Shown here piece after piece: positions 51,003 to 60,028 of a stretch of 64,000 nucleotides of DNA. The notes below the pieces were generated by a model. That model did no database searches. It worked only from the letters and a program-made list of their open reading frames with translations, and was not told the origin of the DNA. Position 1 is the stretch's first letter, and each line of letters opens with the position of its first letter. The stretch is from CAZSHG01 sp964459995 (GTDB taxonomy: Bacteria > UBP14 > UBA6098). A program made the position numbers and the translations under genes. Location: positions 62,001 through 126,000 of the forward strand of contig CAYWOR010000007.1 in assembly GCA_964459995.1 (NCBI GenBank), written 5' to 3'.

Positions 51003-52139
51003 ATGAAAAAGTTAGCCCTGTTCGCGGTGATTATATTCGCGATGTTCCTCGCTGTCGGCTGTTCCGAAAACAACGGCGATGACGATCCTTGCACCTGCGA
51101 CACTCTCTACATCACCGACACGCTTTACGACACGCTTATCGTGGTCGATACCATCGTAATCTGCGATACAAACTACACTCATCTCGATCCCCCCTTCATC
51201 AAAGAGGTTTACGGCCCGGGGATTATTACCCAAGGCAATTCGGCGGCCTTCTCATGCTCGATATACACCGACTCGCCAATTATCTCCTACAGATGGGATC
51301 TTTTCGCGGCTTCGGCGGGATTCGAAAGCTATTTCTTCCCCGCAGGGCTTTCGGAAGGCTCATTCACGCCATCCGGAACAGCGCCGTTTCCCTTCCAGCC
51401 TGAAGCTACGGGCTATTCGGCGAATTACACCTATGAAAACCGCGGTAGATACACTGCCATTCTCGAGATCGAGGACGAGGACGGATATATAGAATACGGC
51501 GGAACTCGAGTCGCTGTCGATCCTACAACACCGGATACCCCCGGCCCCGATTTTATCGTTCGGGTCGGAATGCCGGAGAGCCTTTATGTGAGCAATTTCG
51601 ATTTCAAGCGCTATGCGTTAATCGCAGATCATAAAATCCCAGCCTCGGTATATCATGACAACGATGCAGATTTCAAAGCATTCGCCCACGTCAGCGACAA
51701 CTATTTCTCCGGTCAGCGCTATATTCAGACCCGTGCGGAACTTGGACGTGTTCTCCAGCTCGAAGCTTTCGGCGATTATATTTGCGAGCTAACTTGGGAT
51801 ATCGATGTCCAAGGAGCGCTTCACTATTGGGGCTCTAACAGCGGCGATGTTGTAATGTATTCCATATACTCTACGATGAAGATGGACACCGGATTGCCAC
51901 AGACACGTTGTATTTATCGTAAAACGCTTCTCGGCAACGATGGAAACCAGTCCTTCTTCGTTAATCGTAATATCGCGGTTACCGATTCGGTTCTCGTTTG
52001 GGGAATGCACGAATACGAGGTTTGGCTTTCGATCGAAACAGTCCAGATGCTGGGCGCGGGCGCTGGTTCTGCAATTTGTTTCGACGGCGATAATGGATTC
52101 ACACGCTTGAACAAGCTAAATGTTTATATGGACAAATAA
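51003..52139 (+). CDS. Surface lipoprotein with PKD-like domain
   Basis: The start is ATG 51003 with GAGGAGG at 50993-50999. The 378-residue product has a lipobox (LAVGC, Cys 20) and a linker of repeated DTLY/DTI units containing several Cys (CTCDTLYITDTLYDTL and onward). A PKD/Ig-like beta domain then follows (YGPGIITQGNSAAFSC, ISYRWDL, YTYENRGRYTAILEIEDEDG). The C-terminal 170 residues are unrecognised. It is 18 bases upstream of the gingipain-like gene, so the two may act together on the cell surface. Confidence 0.65.
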   Translation: MKKLALFAVIIFAMFLAVGCSENNGDDDPCTCDTLYITDTLYDTLIVVDTIVICDTNYTHLDPPFIKEVYGPGIITQGNSAAFSCSIYTDSPIISYRWDLFAASAGFESYFFPAGLSEGSFTPSGTAPFPFQPEATGYSANYTYENRGRYTAILEIEDEDGYIEYGGTRVAVDPTTPDTPGPDFIVRVGMPESLYVSNFDFKRYALIADHKIPASVYHDNDADFKAFAHVSDNYFSGQRYIQTRAELGRVLQLEAFGDYICELTWDIDVQGALHYWGSNSGDVVMYSIYSTMKMDTGLPQTRCIYRKTLLGNDGNQSFFVNRNIAVTDSVLVWGMHEYEVWLSIETVQMLGAGAGSAICFDGDNGFTRLNKLNVYMDK

Positions 52140-52157
52140 ATTCCCTAAGGGGGAATC

Positions 52158-55100
52158 ATGGCTCGGAAAATACTACCGGCTCTATTTCTTTGCTTGATAA
52201 CAGTATTATCCGCTTATCAGGTCGATCTTCTCTCTGATTCGAACACATCGACGCGGTTCGAAGTGAATTTTGGAACGCCAATGGCGCGGTATGTCTCGAA
52301 CGACTATTGGTTATTGAAGATGGATGGTTTCGGACACACCGGCGAAAATTTCGGGCCTAAGCTCTTCGGCAGAAATTTTCAGATCGCCGTGCCGCGCGAT
52401 TGCAACATCGATGTCATTATCGAGGATGTTGTGTGGAGCGATTGGATGAGCATCACCCCCGCCCCGAATAGTCCGGAAGTAGATAAACACGGAATTATGG
52501 GCGAGATAGACCCCTTCCTCTATGCGATGCCGCAAGGAGCGAAGGTCGAACTAAACGGTAGGAGAATTGTCCGCGGGGTCGAGATTGCGGATATTTTCAT
52601 TGAACCGGTTCATTATGACCCCGAGCATGGTGTCCGTTTTATGCGTAATATTACAGTATCGGTTAACTACGAGGGCGGCGGTCCGAGTGACTGTGGTCCT
52701 CGTCTGTATAACTGGACATGGGAGAATTTCTTCCGTGGAACACTCGTGAACCCGGATGCCGCGATTCCCCGGACACGCCCGATGATAGCAGAATGGGATC
52801 CAACCGAAGGTGCGGAACTTCTCGCAATCGTCCGCCCTGATTTCGAGGATGAGCTTCAGGATTGGATCGACTGGAAACTTCTGATGGGATTTCCCGCGCG
52901 AGTTGTAACTACCAGCATCACCGGAACTGACACAGCATCTATCAAGGCCTATATTCAGAATGCCTATAACACATGGACTTTGCCGCCGTCTTTCGTATTA
53001 CTTGTCGCAGATGCCGATTATATACCTGTTTATCAAGGTTCGGGTGGCTTGATGGGTGATAATCACTTCGGAACTGTCGATGGAAGTGATATCTTTCCCG
53101 ATATTTTCGTCAGTAGGATTTCTGTCGATTATACAGCTGATATAGTGAACCTCGTTCTAAAACATCTCAACTATGAGAAGAACCCCGATACAACCGATGA
53201 CTGGTATTCTCGCTATGTTGGCATTGTTAATGAAGACGACCCCGACTGGGAACCTCTCGGCCCTCAAGACTCATCGTATTTGGCGGCTGTTACCTATGGT
53301 ATGACGCAATGCAGTCTCGCAGGATTCACCAGCCATCCAATGTTCCGTAGAAAACTTGGGCATACTTTCAGCACGGTTCGTCCCTATGTTGAGGCCGGTC
53401 TTGGTTTAGTTCAATACCGCGGCCAGGCTTATCCCGACTATTATTACGGTTTTGCCGGCGGATTAGACACACTCGATAATAACGGGAAATGTCCTGTCAA
53501 TATCTCGATATCTTGCGGCACGGGTGGATTTATGTATGGCGATACGCGTATGTGCGAAAGGACAACTCGTGCGAGAACCGCAACTCATCCAAAAGGCGGG
53601 ACGGCTTTCATAGGCCAAGCTCTTGTAAGCTCGAATTCAGAGGAACGTTCATCTCTATCGAAACATGTTTACGAAGCGCTTTTCGAAGCAAAGATAAACG
53701 AGTTCGCGGCGGCTCATCTCTATGGCAAAAACGAGCTTTATGCCGAATTCGGCGGGAGTTATGACTCTCGATATGAATTCCTTTCAGCAACCGCACTTGG
53801 AAGTCCGGACATGCTCGTCTGGACAGGGCCGATTGATCTGCATCCGACTGTTACCTATCCCCTATCTGTTACTGCCGGACCGAACAACATCGATGTTCAT
53901 GTCGCAAGATTTGGTGCTAATCTCGAAAACGCAAGGGTAGCTTTACATCAGGGAAGTCAGTTCAGTTACGGCAAAACAAATGCGAGTGGCGATGTTACAA
54001 TTGCCTTGAATGTCGATGCGGCTCACTCGCTTATTATCGTTGTTACAGGACCCAATATCTATCCGCAAATCGACACTATCGATGTAATCGAAGAAGGTGT
54101 AGCGGTTTATTCCGCGCCTGCTGTTTTCAACGATTCTTTGGGAAACAGGGATGGATTGCTTAATCCCGGAGAGACGGTGAGTTTTAGGCCGGGAATTTTC
54201 AATATCGGAACTGAGACAAGCACCGGATTGACGGCGGTAGTTAGATGCAATATCCCGATTGTATGGATCGACTCGACGACTGTATTCCCGAATTGTGCTC
54301 CGGATGACACGGTTTATGGAGATAGAGTCGAGTTCTACATTCCAGACACAACAAGCGCTTATGGGAGCATAACCTTCACTATGCACATTTCTGGAGGTTT
54401 AACCGGCCCATGGAATAGAACAGTCGTTCCTCAACCCGGTGTTCATCGATTTGCCCCCGGCATCGAGTCGATAATGATCATCGATTCTGCACCCTACGGT
54501 GACGGAGACGGCATTCTCAGCGGTGGTGAAGTGGCGGATTTAGCGATTCGGCTTAGGAACAACACACAGGCTGACGCTTATAATGTTGTCGCTCATTTGC
54601 TGAGTATTCCGGAAATTTCGGTGATTAACTCCTACGCCTTCGTTGATGTTTGGCCGAGAACTGTTTCTCAGGCATTATTCCCTATCTACACGGTGAGCGT
54701 TTCTCCTTCGGTTGCTCCGGGAACTGAGGTTCTTTTACCGATGGTGGTAACAGCGAGATGTTCGATATATGATTATCATGATACTTTGCTAATCCCCTTC
54801 ACTCTTAACGGACCAATCACGAGCCTTCCCACAGGCCCGGATGCCTATGGATATTATATTTACGAGGACGTCGATGATCATTATCCAATCGCACCGACAT
54901 ATGAATGGTTAGACATTTCCACACTCGGCTCGACGATAGGGCCGATAACAAACTCGGACGACGGAATCACGACAATCGGATTGCCTTTCGCGATGAGATT
55001 CTACGGGGTTAATTACGATTCTATTTCAGTTTCCTCGAACGGGTTCATGGCACCGGGAAGGAGCACATGGAGCGGCCCGGGAAGCGGTTCGCCTCAGACA

Positions 55101-56162
55101 TTCCCCTATGTTGGCGGCCCTCAGGGAGTCGTCGCGGCTGGATGGGCGGATTTAGCTCCACATAGAAGCGGTGGAGGAGAAATTTACTCCTATAACAATA
55201 CGGCTACAAACCAATTCATTATTCAATGGGATGCTTGCCAATTCTATTATGGTGGCGGAATGATCTCGACACAGTTGCGTATCTGCAATCCTTCTTTTTG
55301 GCCTACTCCCACAGGAGATAGTGAAATCTTCCTATATTACGAGCTTATGAGCGGAATTGGAGCTATGGGAATAGGAATAGAATCGCAGAGTCAAACGATG
55401 GGGCTTCAATATTATCTTAATGGCGCTTATGATCATCATGCTGTCGAACTCGAAGCCGGTCGGGCGTTAAGAATTACGACTCAAGCTCCAAGTCTTTACT
55501 CAGGGCCATGGTTGTTCTACATCAGCGACCTCTGGATCGACGATTCACTCGCTAATAATAATCGTATCATCGAACCGGGAGACCGGATCGGCATCAAGAT
55601 GCGTATTAAGAATGGCGGAACAGCCGCCGCGGTGAACGCGCAGGGAGATATCAGCGCTACTGCAAGACTTACGCCTTACGGTTCGAGAGCTAATTTCGGC
55701 TATATCCCGATATCGGGAAATTCTTACAACAATGTCTCAATGTATTGCGATATCTCGCCATCCTGCCCATCAGATACGGTAATAAATGTGCCTATTAATC
55801 TCTATGCCACAGGGGGATATTCGACGTTATTCTATATTCCTCTGCATGTTGGCGGAGCGGTAAGTGTCAACGATAATGAAACACCGCTTCCAAAGGGAAT
55901 TCAATTGGGCCATTCCTATCCGAATCCCTTCAACAGTTCTACATCGATAGAAATCTTTGTCGGCGATGATATTACCGAACCGGTTATTATCGATGTCTAT
56001 GACATTACCGGCAGGAAGATTGATAATCTTCACGATGGATTCCTCAAACCCGGAAGACACAATCTCAGATACGAACCGGTGAACACGGCATCAGGAGTTT
56101 ATTTCTTAAGGATGCGCCATGGTAATGAGACAGTTACCCGTAAAATGGTGCTGATAGAATAA
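52158..56162 (+). CDS. Gingipain-like (C25) T9SS-sorted protein with altered catalytic site
   Basis: This is a 1334-residue secreted protein. A signal peptide covers residues 1-18. A propeptide-like region of about 200 residues follows, then a C25 peptidase domain (AELLAIVRPDFEDELQDWIDWK, PPSFVLLVADADYIP, PDIFVSRISVDY). The catalytic Cys motif is present as NISISCGTGGF (Cys 453). The His motif, normally YxGHG, reads QYRGQAYPDY with Gln 423. Several Ig-like or CARDB-like repeats cover residues about 560-1240. The T9SS sorting domain has SYPNPFNSSTSI and ends RKMVLIE. It is either an inactive protease or one using a shifted His. Confidence 0.82.
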   Translation: MARKILPALFLCLITVLSAYQVDLLSDSNTSTRFEVNFGTPMARYVSNDYWLLKMDGFGHTGENFGPKLFGRNFQIAVPRDCNIDVIIEDVVWSDWMSITPAPNSPEVDKHGIMGEIDPFLYAMPQGAKVELNGRRIVRGVEIADIFIEPVHYDPEHGVRFMRNITVSVNYEGGGPSDCGPRLYNWTWENFFRGTLVNPDAAIPRTRPMIAEWDPTEGAELLAIVRPDFEDELQDWIDWKLLMGFPARVVTTSITGTDTASIKAYIQNAYNTWTLPPSFVLLVADADYIPVYQGSGGLMGDNHFGTVDGSDIFPDIFVSRISVDYTADIVNLVLKHLNYEKNPDTTDDWYSRYVGIVNEDDPDWEPLGPQDSSYLAAVTYGMTQCSLAGFTSHPMFRRKLGHTFSTVRPYVEAGLGLVQYRGQAYPDYYYGFAGGLDTLDNNGKCPVNISISCGTGGFMYGDTRMCERTTRARTATHPKGGTAFIGQALVSSNSEERSSLSKHVYEALFEAKINEFAAAHLYGKNELYAEFGGSYDSRYEFLSATALGSPDMLVWTGPIDLHPTVTYPLSVTAGPNNIDVHVARFGANLENARVALHQGSQFSYGKTNASGDVTIALNVDAAHSLIIVVTGPNIYPQIDTIDVIEEGVAVYSAPAVFNDSLGNRDGLLNPGETVSFRPGIFNIGTETSTGLTAVVRCNIPIVWIDSTTVFPNCAPDDTVYGDRVEFYIPDTTSAYGSITFTMHISGGLTGPWNRTVVPQPGVHRFAPGIESIMIIDSAPYGDGDGILSGGEVADLAIRLRNNTQADAYNVVAHLLSIPEISVINSYAFVDVWPRTVSQALFPIYTVSVSPSVAPGTEVLLPMVVTARCSIYDYHDTLLIPFTLNGPITSLPTGPDAYGYYIYEDVDDHYPIAPTYEWLDISTLGSTIGPITNSDDGITTIGLPFAMRFYGVNYDSISVSSNGFMAPGRSTWSGPGSGSPQTFPYVGGPQGVVAAGWADLAPHRSGGGEIYSYNNTATNQFIIQWDACQFYYGGGMISTQLRICNPSFWPTPTGDSEIFLYYELMSGIGAMGIGIESQSQTMGLQYYLNGAYDHHAVELEAGRALRITTQAPSLYSGPWLFYISDLWIDDSLANNNRIIEPGDRIGIKMRIKNGGTAAAVNAQGDISATARLTPYGSRANFGYIPISGNSYNNVSMYCDISPSCPSDTVINVPINLYATGGYSTLFYIPLHVGGAVSVNDNETPLPKGIQLGHSYPNPFNSSTSIEIFVGDDITEPVIIDVYDITGRKIDNLHDGFLKPGRHNLRYEPVNTASGVYFLRMRHGNETVTRKMVLIE

Positions 56163-56184
56163 TCCTTCGGGGATTCGATGAGAT

Positions 56185-56216
56185 AAAGGCGGGAACATTA
56201 TGTTTCCGCCTTTTTT
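56185..56216 (+). terminator. Terminator after the gingipain-like gene
   Basis: AAAGGCGGGAAC (56185-56196) pairs with GTTTCCGCCTTT (56202-56213) with one G.T pair, followed by T's. Confidence 0.9.
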
Positions 56217-56260
56217 CGTCTTCTCAGTTTTCATCCCAAAGAAAGTTTTTAATTATACGC

Positions 56261-56289
56261 TTGCAATTCGCGCTATTTCAATATAGAAT
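56261..56289 (+). promoter_or_regulatory. Promoter of gatE-gatD
   Basis: TTGCAA at 56261-56266, a 17-base spacer and TAGAAT at 56284-56289 lie about 80 bases before gatE. Confidence 0.45.
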
Positions 56290-56372
56290 TTAGGTTCTTT
56301 GGTGGCGAATAGACGAAACCGTATCGTCTTCGCAGAAGTCGAAACCTATAGCATTTGAAGAGCGGAAGAATC

Positions 56373-58367
56373 TTGGAAAATCAATACGAACAGACAATCG
56401 ATTATCAGGAAGTAGGCCTAATCGTTGGCTTGGAAGTTCATCAACAGCTTCTCACAGAGCGAAAAATGTTCTGCAGATGCCCTGCAGGCCTATACACGCG
56501 CGAACATGACGGCGTCGTTCTCCGGCATATGCGTCCGACTTTGTCCGAACTTGGCGTATTCGACGGTGCGGCTTTAATGGAGTTTAAGACCAAAAAGCAG
56601 ATTATCTATTTGCTTCACAACACGAACACCTGCACTTATGAGATGGACGACACTCCCCCATTCTTGATGAACGAGCAAGCCCTCGATAACTCTATTGAGC
56701 AATGTCTTATGCTGAATATGGACATCGTGGACGAGGTTCATGTTGCACGAAAACAATATCTCGACGGCTCGATTCCCACCGGATTCCAGCGCACTGCGAT
56801 TGTTGGCGTAAATGGAACAATACCATTCAAAGGCCGTGAGTTGGGCATTATTCAGGTCAGCGTCGAGGAAGACTCCTGCCGTGAGGTCTCGGATAAGGGG
56901 CATTTAATCGTATGGCGCACAGATCGCCTCGGAATGCCGCTTGTCGAGATTGTTACACATCCCCAGCTTTATACCCCACAGGAAGTCGAGGAGGCAATAC
57001 TTCTTATCGGAAGAATCTGTCGTTCGACTAATCATGTCCGCTATGGAATCGGCGCGAGCAGACAGGATGTCAATGTTTCGGTTCGTGGCGGAAGACGTGT
57101 TGAAATCAAGGGAGTTCCACGTGCCGAGATTGCCGCGAAACTCGTTCATGGCGAGGCTATACGCCAGGTCAATTTGCTCAAACTGATGGAAGAGATTCAT
57201 TCTCGCGGGTTGAACACCCCGGAGGAAGTCCGTGCCCGTATTACGCATTACGATGTTACCGAGAAATTCAAAAACTCGAAGTTATCTTTCTTGACCTCAA
57301 AGGGGTGGGATAGATTTATCAAATCCGACTGTAGAAGACCGGATTTTGAACTCGGCAAGGGGAAATTTGCCGTTAGAGTAGTTAAGCTCGAAGGTCTTGC
57401 GGGAACACTTGCATGGAACACCCAACCCGGAAAAACCTTTGCGGACGAACTTCGCGGAAGGATTAGGGTCATTTGCGGTCTCGATCAACAGCCAATTCTC
57501 ATCCATAGCGAGGATTTAGCCGGCTATAACAGCATCCGGACAAGAGTAAAAACCATCGCGAAAGAGCTTCAATGCACCAATAATGATTCGCTGATAATAA
57601 TCTGGGGTTCCGAAGAAGACGTTATTTCGGCATGTGAAGAGGTTTATCTTCGCTATGTCGATGCGATAGACGGAATTCCAAACGAGACACGTCAGGCATT
57701 TGCCGACGGTCACACCGATTTCGAGCGGATACTTCCCGGCCCGGACAGAATGTATCCCGACACGGACAGCCCGCCAATTCGGGTTACACGAGACAGAGTC
57801 GAGAGAATAGAGGCCGGACTTCCCCCCCGACCATGGATTCGTGAAAAGAGATACACCGAAGCAGGAATCCAATTGAACACGACTTATTACTTAATTAGAA
57901 GAGGCTGGGCCGATGTTGTCGATGCGGTTGTTGCGGAGACAGGTGCTGATTTGAAATATACCGCGATTTTCTTTGGCGAGAAGCTCAAAGGCCTTCGCAG
58001 AAAGGGTGTTGATACGTCGTCCATTTCAAAAGACACTTGGATTGCTCTATTCCGTGAATTCGCAAAAAAACCGGAGCTTGCGGAAAATTGGGATAACATA
58101 GTTCGGATGATTGCAGATTCCCCCAATGTTCCGGTAACAAAGATAATCGACGAGATAATGCACGCTGTCGATTCTTCCAATTGGGAAGCATTCGCTAATA
58201 AAGCTCTCGCCGAAACCGAGATTACAGCACAGAAATCCGAAAATGAAGTTATCGCCAAGCTCACAATGTCGAAAATGATGGACATCTACCGAGGCCTTGT
58301 TGCGGGGCGTTTCATTGAAAAACATATACGCAGAGCACTGGCGGAAAAACCTTCGAGCAAGAATTAA
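56373..58367 (+). CDS. gatE: Archaeal-type Glu-tRNA(Gln) amidotransferase subunit E
   Basis: GatE phosphorylates the glutamyl group on mischarged Glu-tRNA(Gln) and transfers ammonia from GatD to make Gln-tRNA(Gln). The 664-residue product has the GatB/GatE kinase signature VGLIVGLEVHQQL, then FCRCPAGLY, RHMRPTLSELG, RKQYLDGSIPTGFQRTAIVG and GIGASRQDVNVSVRGGRRVEIKG. Residues about 290-420 form the AspRS-like insert that separates GatE from GatB. A helical tail follows. I prefer the TTG start at 56373, behind GGAAG. A TTG at 56355 is also in frame. gatD follows 12 bases later. Confidence 0.93.
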   Translation: MENQYEQTIDYQEVGLIVGLEVHQQLLTERKMFCRCPAGLYTREHDGVVLRHMRPTLSELGVFDGAALMEFKTKKQIIYLLHNTNTCTYEMDDTPPFLMNEQALDNSIEQCLMLNMDIVDEVHVARKQYLDGSIPTGFQRTAIVGVNGTIPFKGRELGIIQVSVEEDSCREVSDKGHLIVWRTDRLGMPLVEIVTHPQLYTPQEVEEAILLIGRICRSTNHVRYGIGASRQDVNVSVRGGRRVEIKGVPRAEIAAKLVHGEAIRQVNLLKLMEEIHSRGLNTPEEVRARITHYDVTEKFKNSKLSFLTSKGWDRFIKSDCRRPDFELGKGKFAVRVVKLEGLAGTLAWNTQPGKTFADELRGRIRVICGLDQQPILIHSEDLAGYNSIRTRVKTIAKELQCTNNDSLIIIWGSEEDVISACEEVYLRYVDAIDGIPNETRQAFADGHTDFERILPGPDRMYPDTDSPPIRVTRDRVERIEAGLPPRPWIREKRYTEAGIQLNTTYYLIRRGWADVVDAVVAETGADLKYTAIFFGEKLKGLRRKGVDTSSISKDTWIALFREFAKKPELAENWDNIVRMIADSPNVPVTKIIDEIMHAVDSSNWEAFANKALAETEITAQKSENEVIAKLTMSKMMDIYRGLVAGRFIEKHIRRALAEKPSSKN

Positions 58368-58379
58368 GGAGCGATAGCC

Positions 58380-59789
58380 GTGAGCGACAAACAGAAGACC
58401 GAAATAAAAGATAAGCTCAAGGGATACAAAGGCCTTGCCCGCGAACGTCTCGCCAAGTGGGGGGTCGGGGTATGGAGCGATGTCCGCATAGTTAACGATG
58501 TCGGAAGTGTTTTCGAGGGGGTTATCCTTCCGCGAAGTGAAACTTACGACGACCTTCATATTGTGGTCAAACAGAAAACCGGATACAATGTCGGCATTCA
58601 TGTTGACCGCGTTCGTGAAATTGTTGAGCTTGGCTATAAAGAAGCCGTCTATAAGATGCCCGAGAAAGAATTCCCTACCAATCCGGAACTTCCGAATGTA
58701 ACCCTTCTCGGCACCGGCGGAACAATCGCATCGAGACTGGACTATCGCACTGGCGCAGTTATACCGGCATTCTCGCCGGGGGAACTATACTCGGCGGTGC
58801 CGGAACTCGCCGACATCTGCAATCTAAAAACTCGGATGATATTCGGTGTCTTTTCCGAAAATATGGCGATGGAGCAATATATCGAGCTATCGAAGGCAAT
58901 TGTCGAAGAAATCGAAGCCGGTGCTGACGGCATCGTTATCGGTCATGGAACAGACACCATGGGGCACACCGCCGCGATTCTAAGCTTCATGGTTCAGAAC
59001 AGTCCCGTGCCGATTGTAATTGTCGGTTCACAAAGAAGTTCCGACCGCCCCAGCTCGGATGCCGCACTGAATCTGATTCATGCGGTTCGTTCCGCGGCTT
59101 ATGGGGATATTGCCGAAGTGCAAATCTGCATGTTCGGCCCGACCTCCGACCGTTTCGGACTACTTCATCGCGGCACTCGTTGTCGCAAAATGCACAGCTC
59201 TTATCGCAACACATTCCGCACCCTCGGCGATGTCCCGCTTTGTATGGTCAGCAGAGACAAGTTCGATTATATCACAAATGATTTTGTCCGCAGGGACAAA
59301 AACCGCAAAGTCAAACTCGATGCGCTCTACGATGACCGCACTACTATCCTATATTATTATCCCGGAATGAAACCCGATCTTGTCGATGCATTAGTCGAAA
59401 AAGGTTATCGTGGTATAGTTATCGCAGGAACAGGGCTTGGGCATGTCAACCGAGCGCTTTTCCCAGCGCTTGAACGAGCGGTAAAAGCTGGAGTCCATAT
59501 TGTGATGACAGTCCAAACGCTATGGGGCTACACCCAGATGTTCGTTTACGACACCGGACGCGATCTTTTGAACCTTGGAGTCGTCCAACTCGATAATATG
59601 CTTCCCGAGACCGCACTAATGAAGCTGTCTTGGGTTCTCGGGCATACTGACGACCATGAAGAGGTCATGCGGATGATGCATTTGCCGATTAACCACGAAA
59701 TAACGGAGCGAGAACCACATAACGGCTATATTATCCTTCAGGGCGGCCTTCCCGATACCGAGGAATATATCAAGAAGTATTGGAAATAA
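58380..59789 (+). CDS. gatD: Archaeal-type Glu-tRNA(Gln) amidotransferase subunit D
   Basis: GatD is an asparaginase-like glutaminase that supplies ammonia to GatE. The 469-residue protein starts at GTG 58380 with AGGAG overlapping the gatE stop. An N-terminal SH3/Tudor-like domain (residues about 25-90) marks GatD, as opposed to plain L-asparaginase. The catalytic residues are visible: Thr 112 and 115 in LLGTGGTIAS, Thr 191-Asp 192 in GHGTDTMGHT, and a Lys near 270 in RGTRCRKMHSS. Adjacency to gatE makes the assignment firm. Confidence 0.94.
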   Translation: MSDKQKTEIKDKLKGYKGLARERLAKWGVGVWSDVRIVNDVGSVFEGVILPRSETYDDLHIVVKQKTGYNVGIHVDRVREIVELGYKEAVYKMPEKEFPTNPELPNVTLLGTGGTIASRLDYRTGAVIPAFSPGELYSAVPELADICNLKTRMIFGVFSENMAMEQYIELSKAIVEEIEAGADGIVIGHGTDTMGHTAAILSFMVQNSPVPIVIVGSQRSSDRPSSDAALNLIHAVRSAAYGDIAEVQICMFGPTSDRFGLLHRGTRCRKMHSSYRNTFRTLGDVPLCMVSRDKFDYITNDFVRRDKNRKVKLDALYDDRTTILYYYPGMKPDLVDALVEKGYRGIVIAGTGLGHVNRALFPALERAVKAGVHIVMTVQTLWGYTQMFVYDTGRDLLNLGVVQLDNMLPETALMKLSWVLGHTDDHEEVMRMMHLPINHEITEREPHNGYIILQGGLPDTEEYIKKYWK

Positions 59790-59831
59790 GCTTAGAGTAT
59801 CCATTTCAGGTTCAAAATCGAGATTCATTAG

Positions 59832-59856
59832 GGAGCGCTATATGTGCTCCTTTTTT
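59832..59856 (+). terminator. Terminator after gatD
   Basis: GGAGCGC / GTGCTCC (one G.T pair) with loop TATAT is followed by six T's. Confidence 0.8.
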
Positions 59857-59919
59857 CATCTGTTCATTATCCGACTCGATAAAACTCTTTGACTTGTTTA
59901 CAGTTAAGCGAATAAATCC

Positions 59920-59947
59920 TTGAAAATGGGCAATTTATTGCTATAAT
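59920..59947 (+). promoter_or_regulatory. Promoter of the radical SAM gene
   Basis: TTGAAA at 59920-59925, a 16-base spacer and a perfect TATAAT at 59942-59947 lie about 80 bases before the TTG start. Confidence 0.55.
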
Positions 59948-60028
59948 AGGATTAGGTAATTGAAAAATAAATGAATTGGGACTTCAATAGCCAGATTTAA
60001 CTGTAAAAAAGTTCCGGAAAGAGTTACT

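Noticed and set aside
56355..56372. gatE start at TTG 56355
   Set aside because: No ribosome-binding site precedes it. TTG 56373 has GGAAG upstream. Either choice leaves the domains unchanged.
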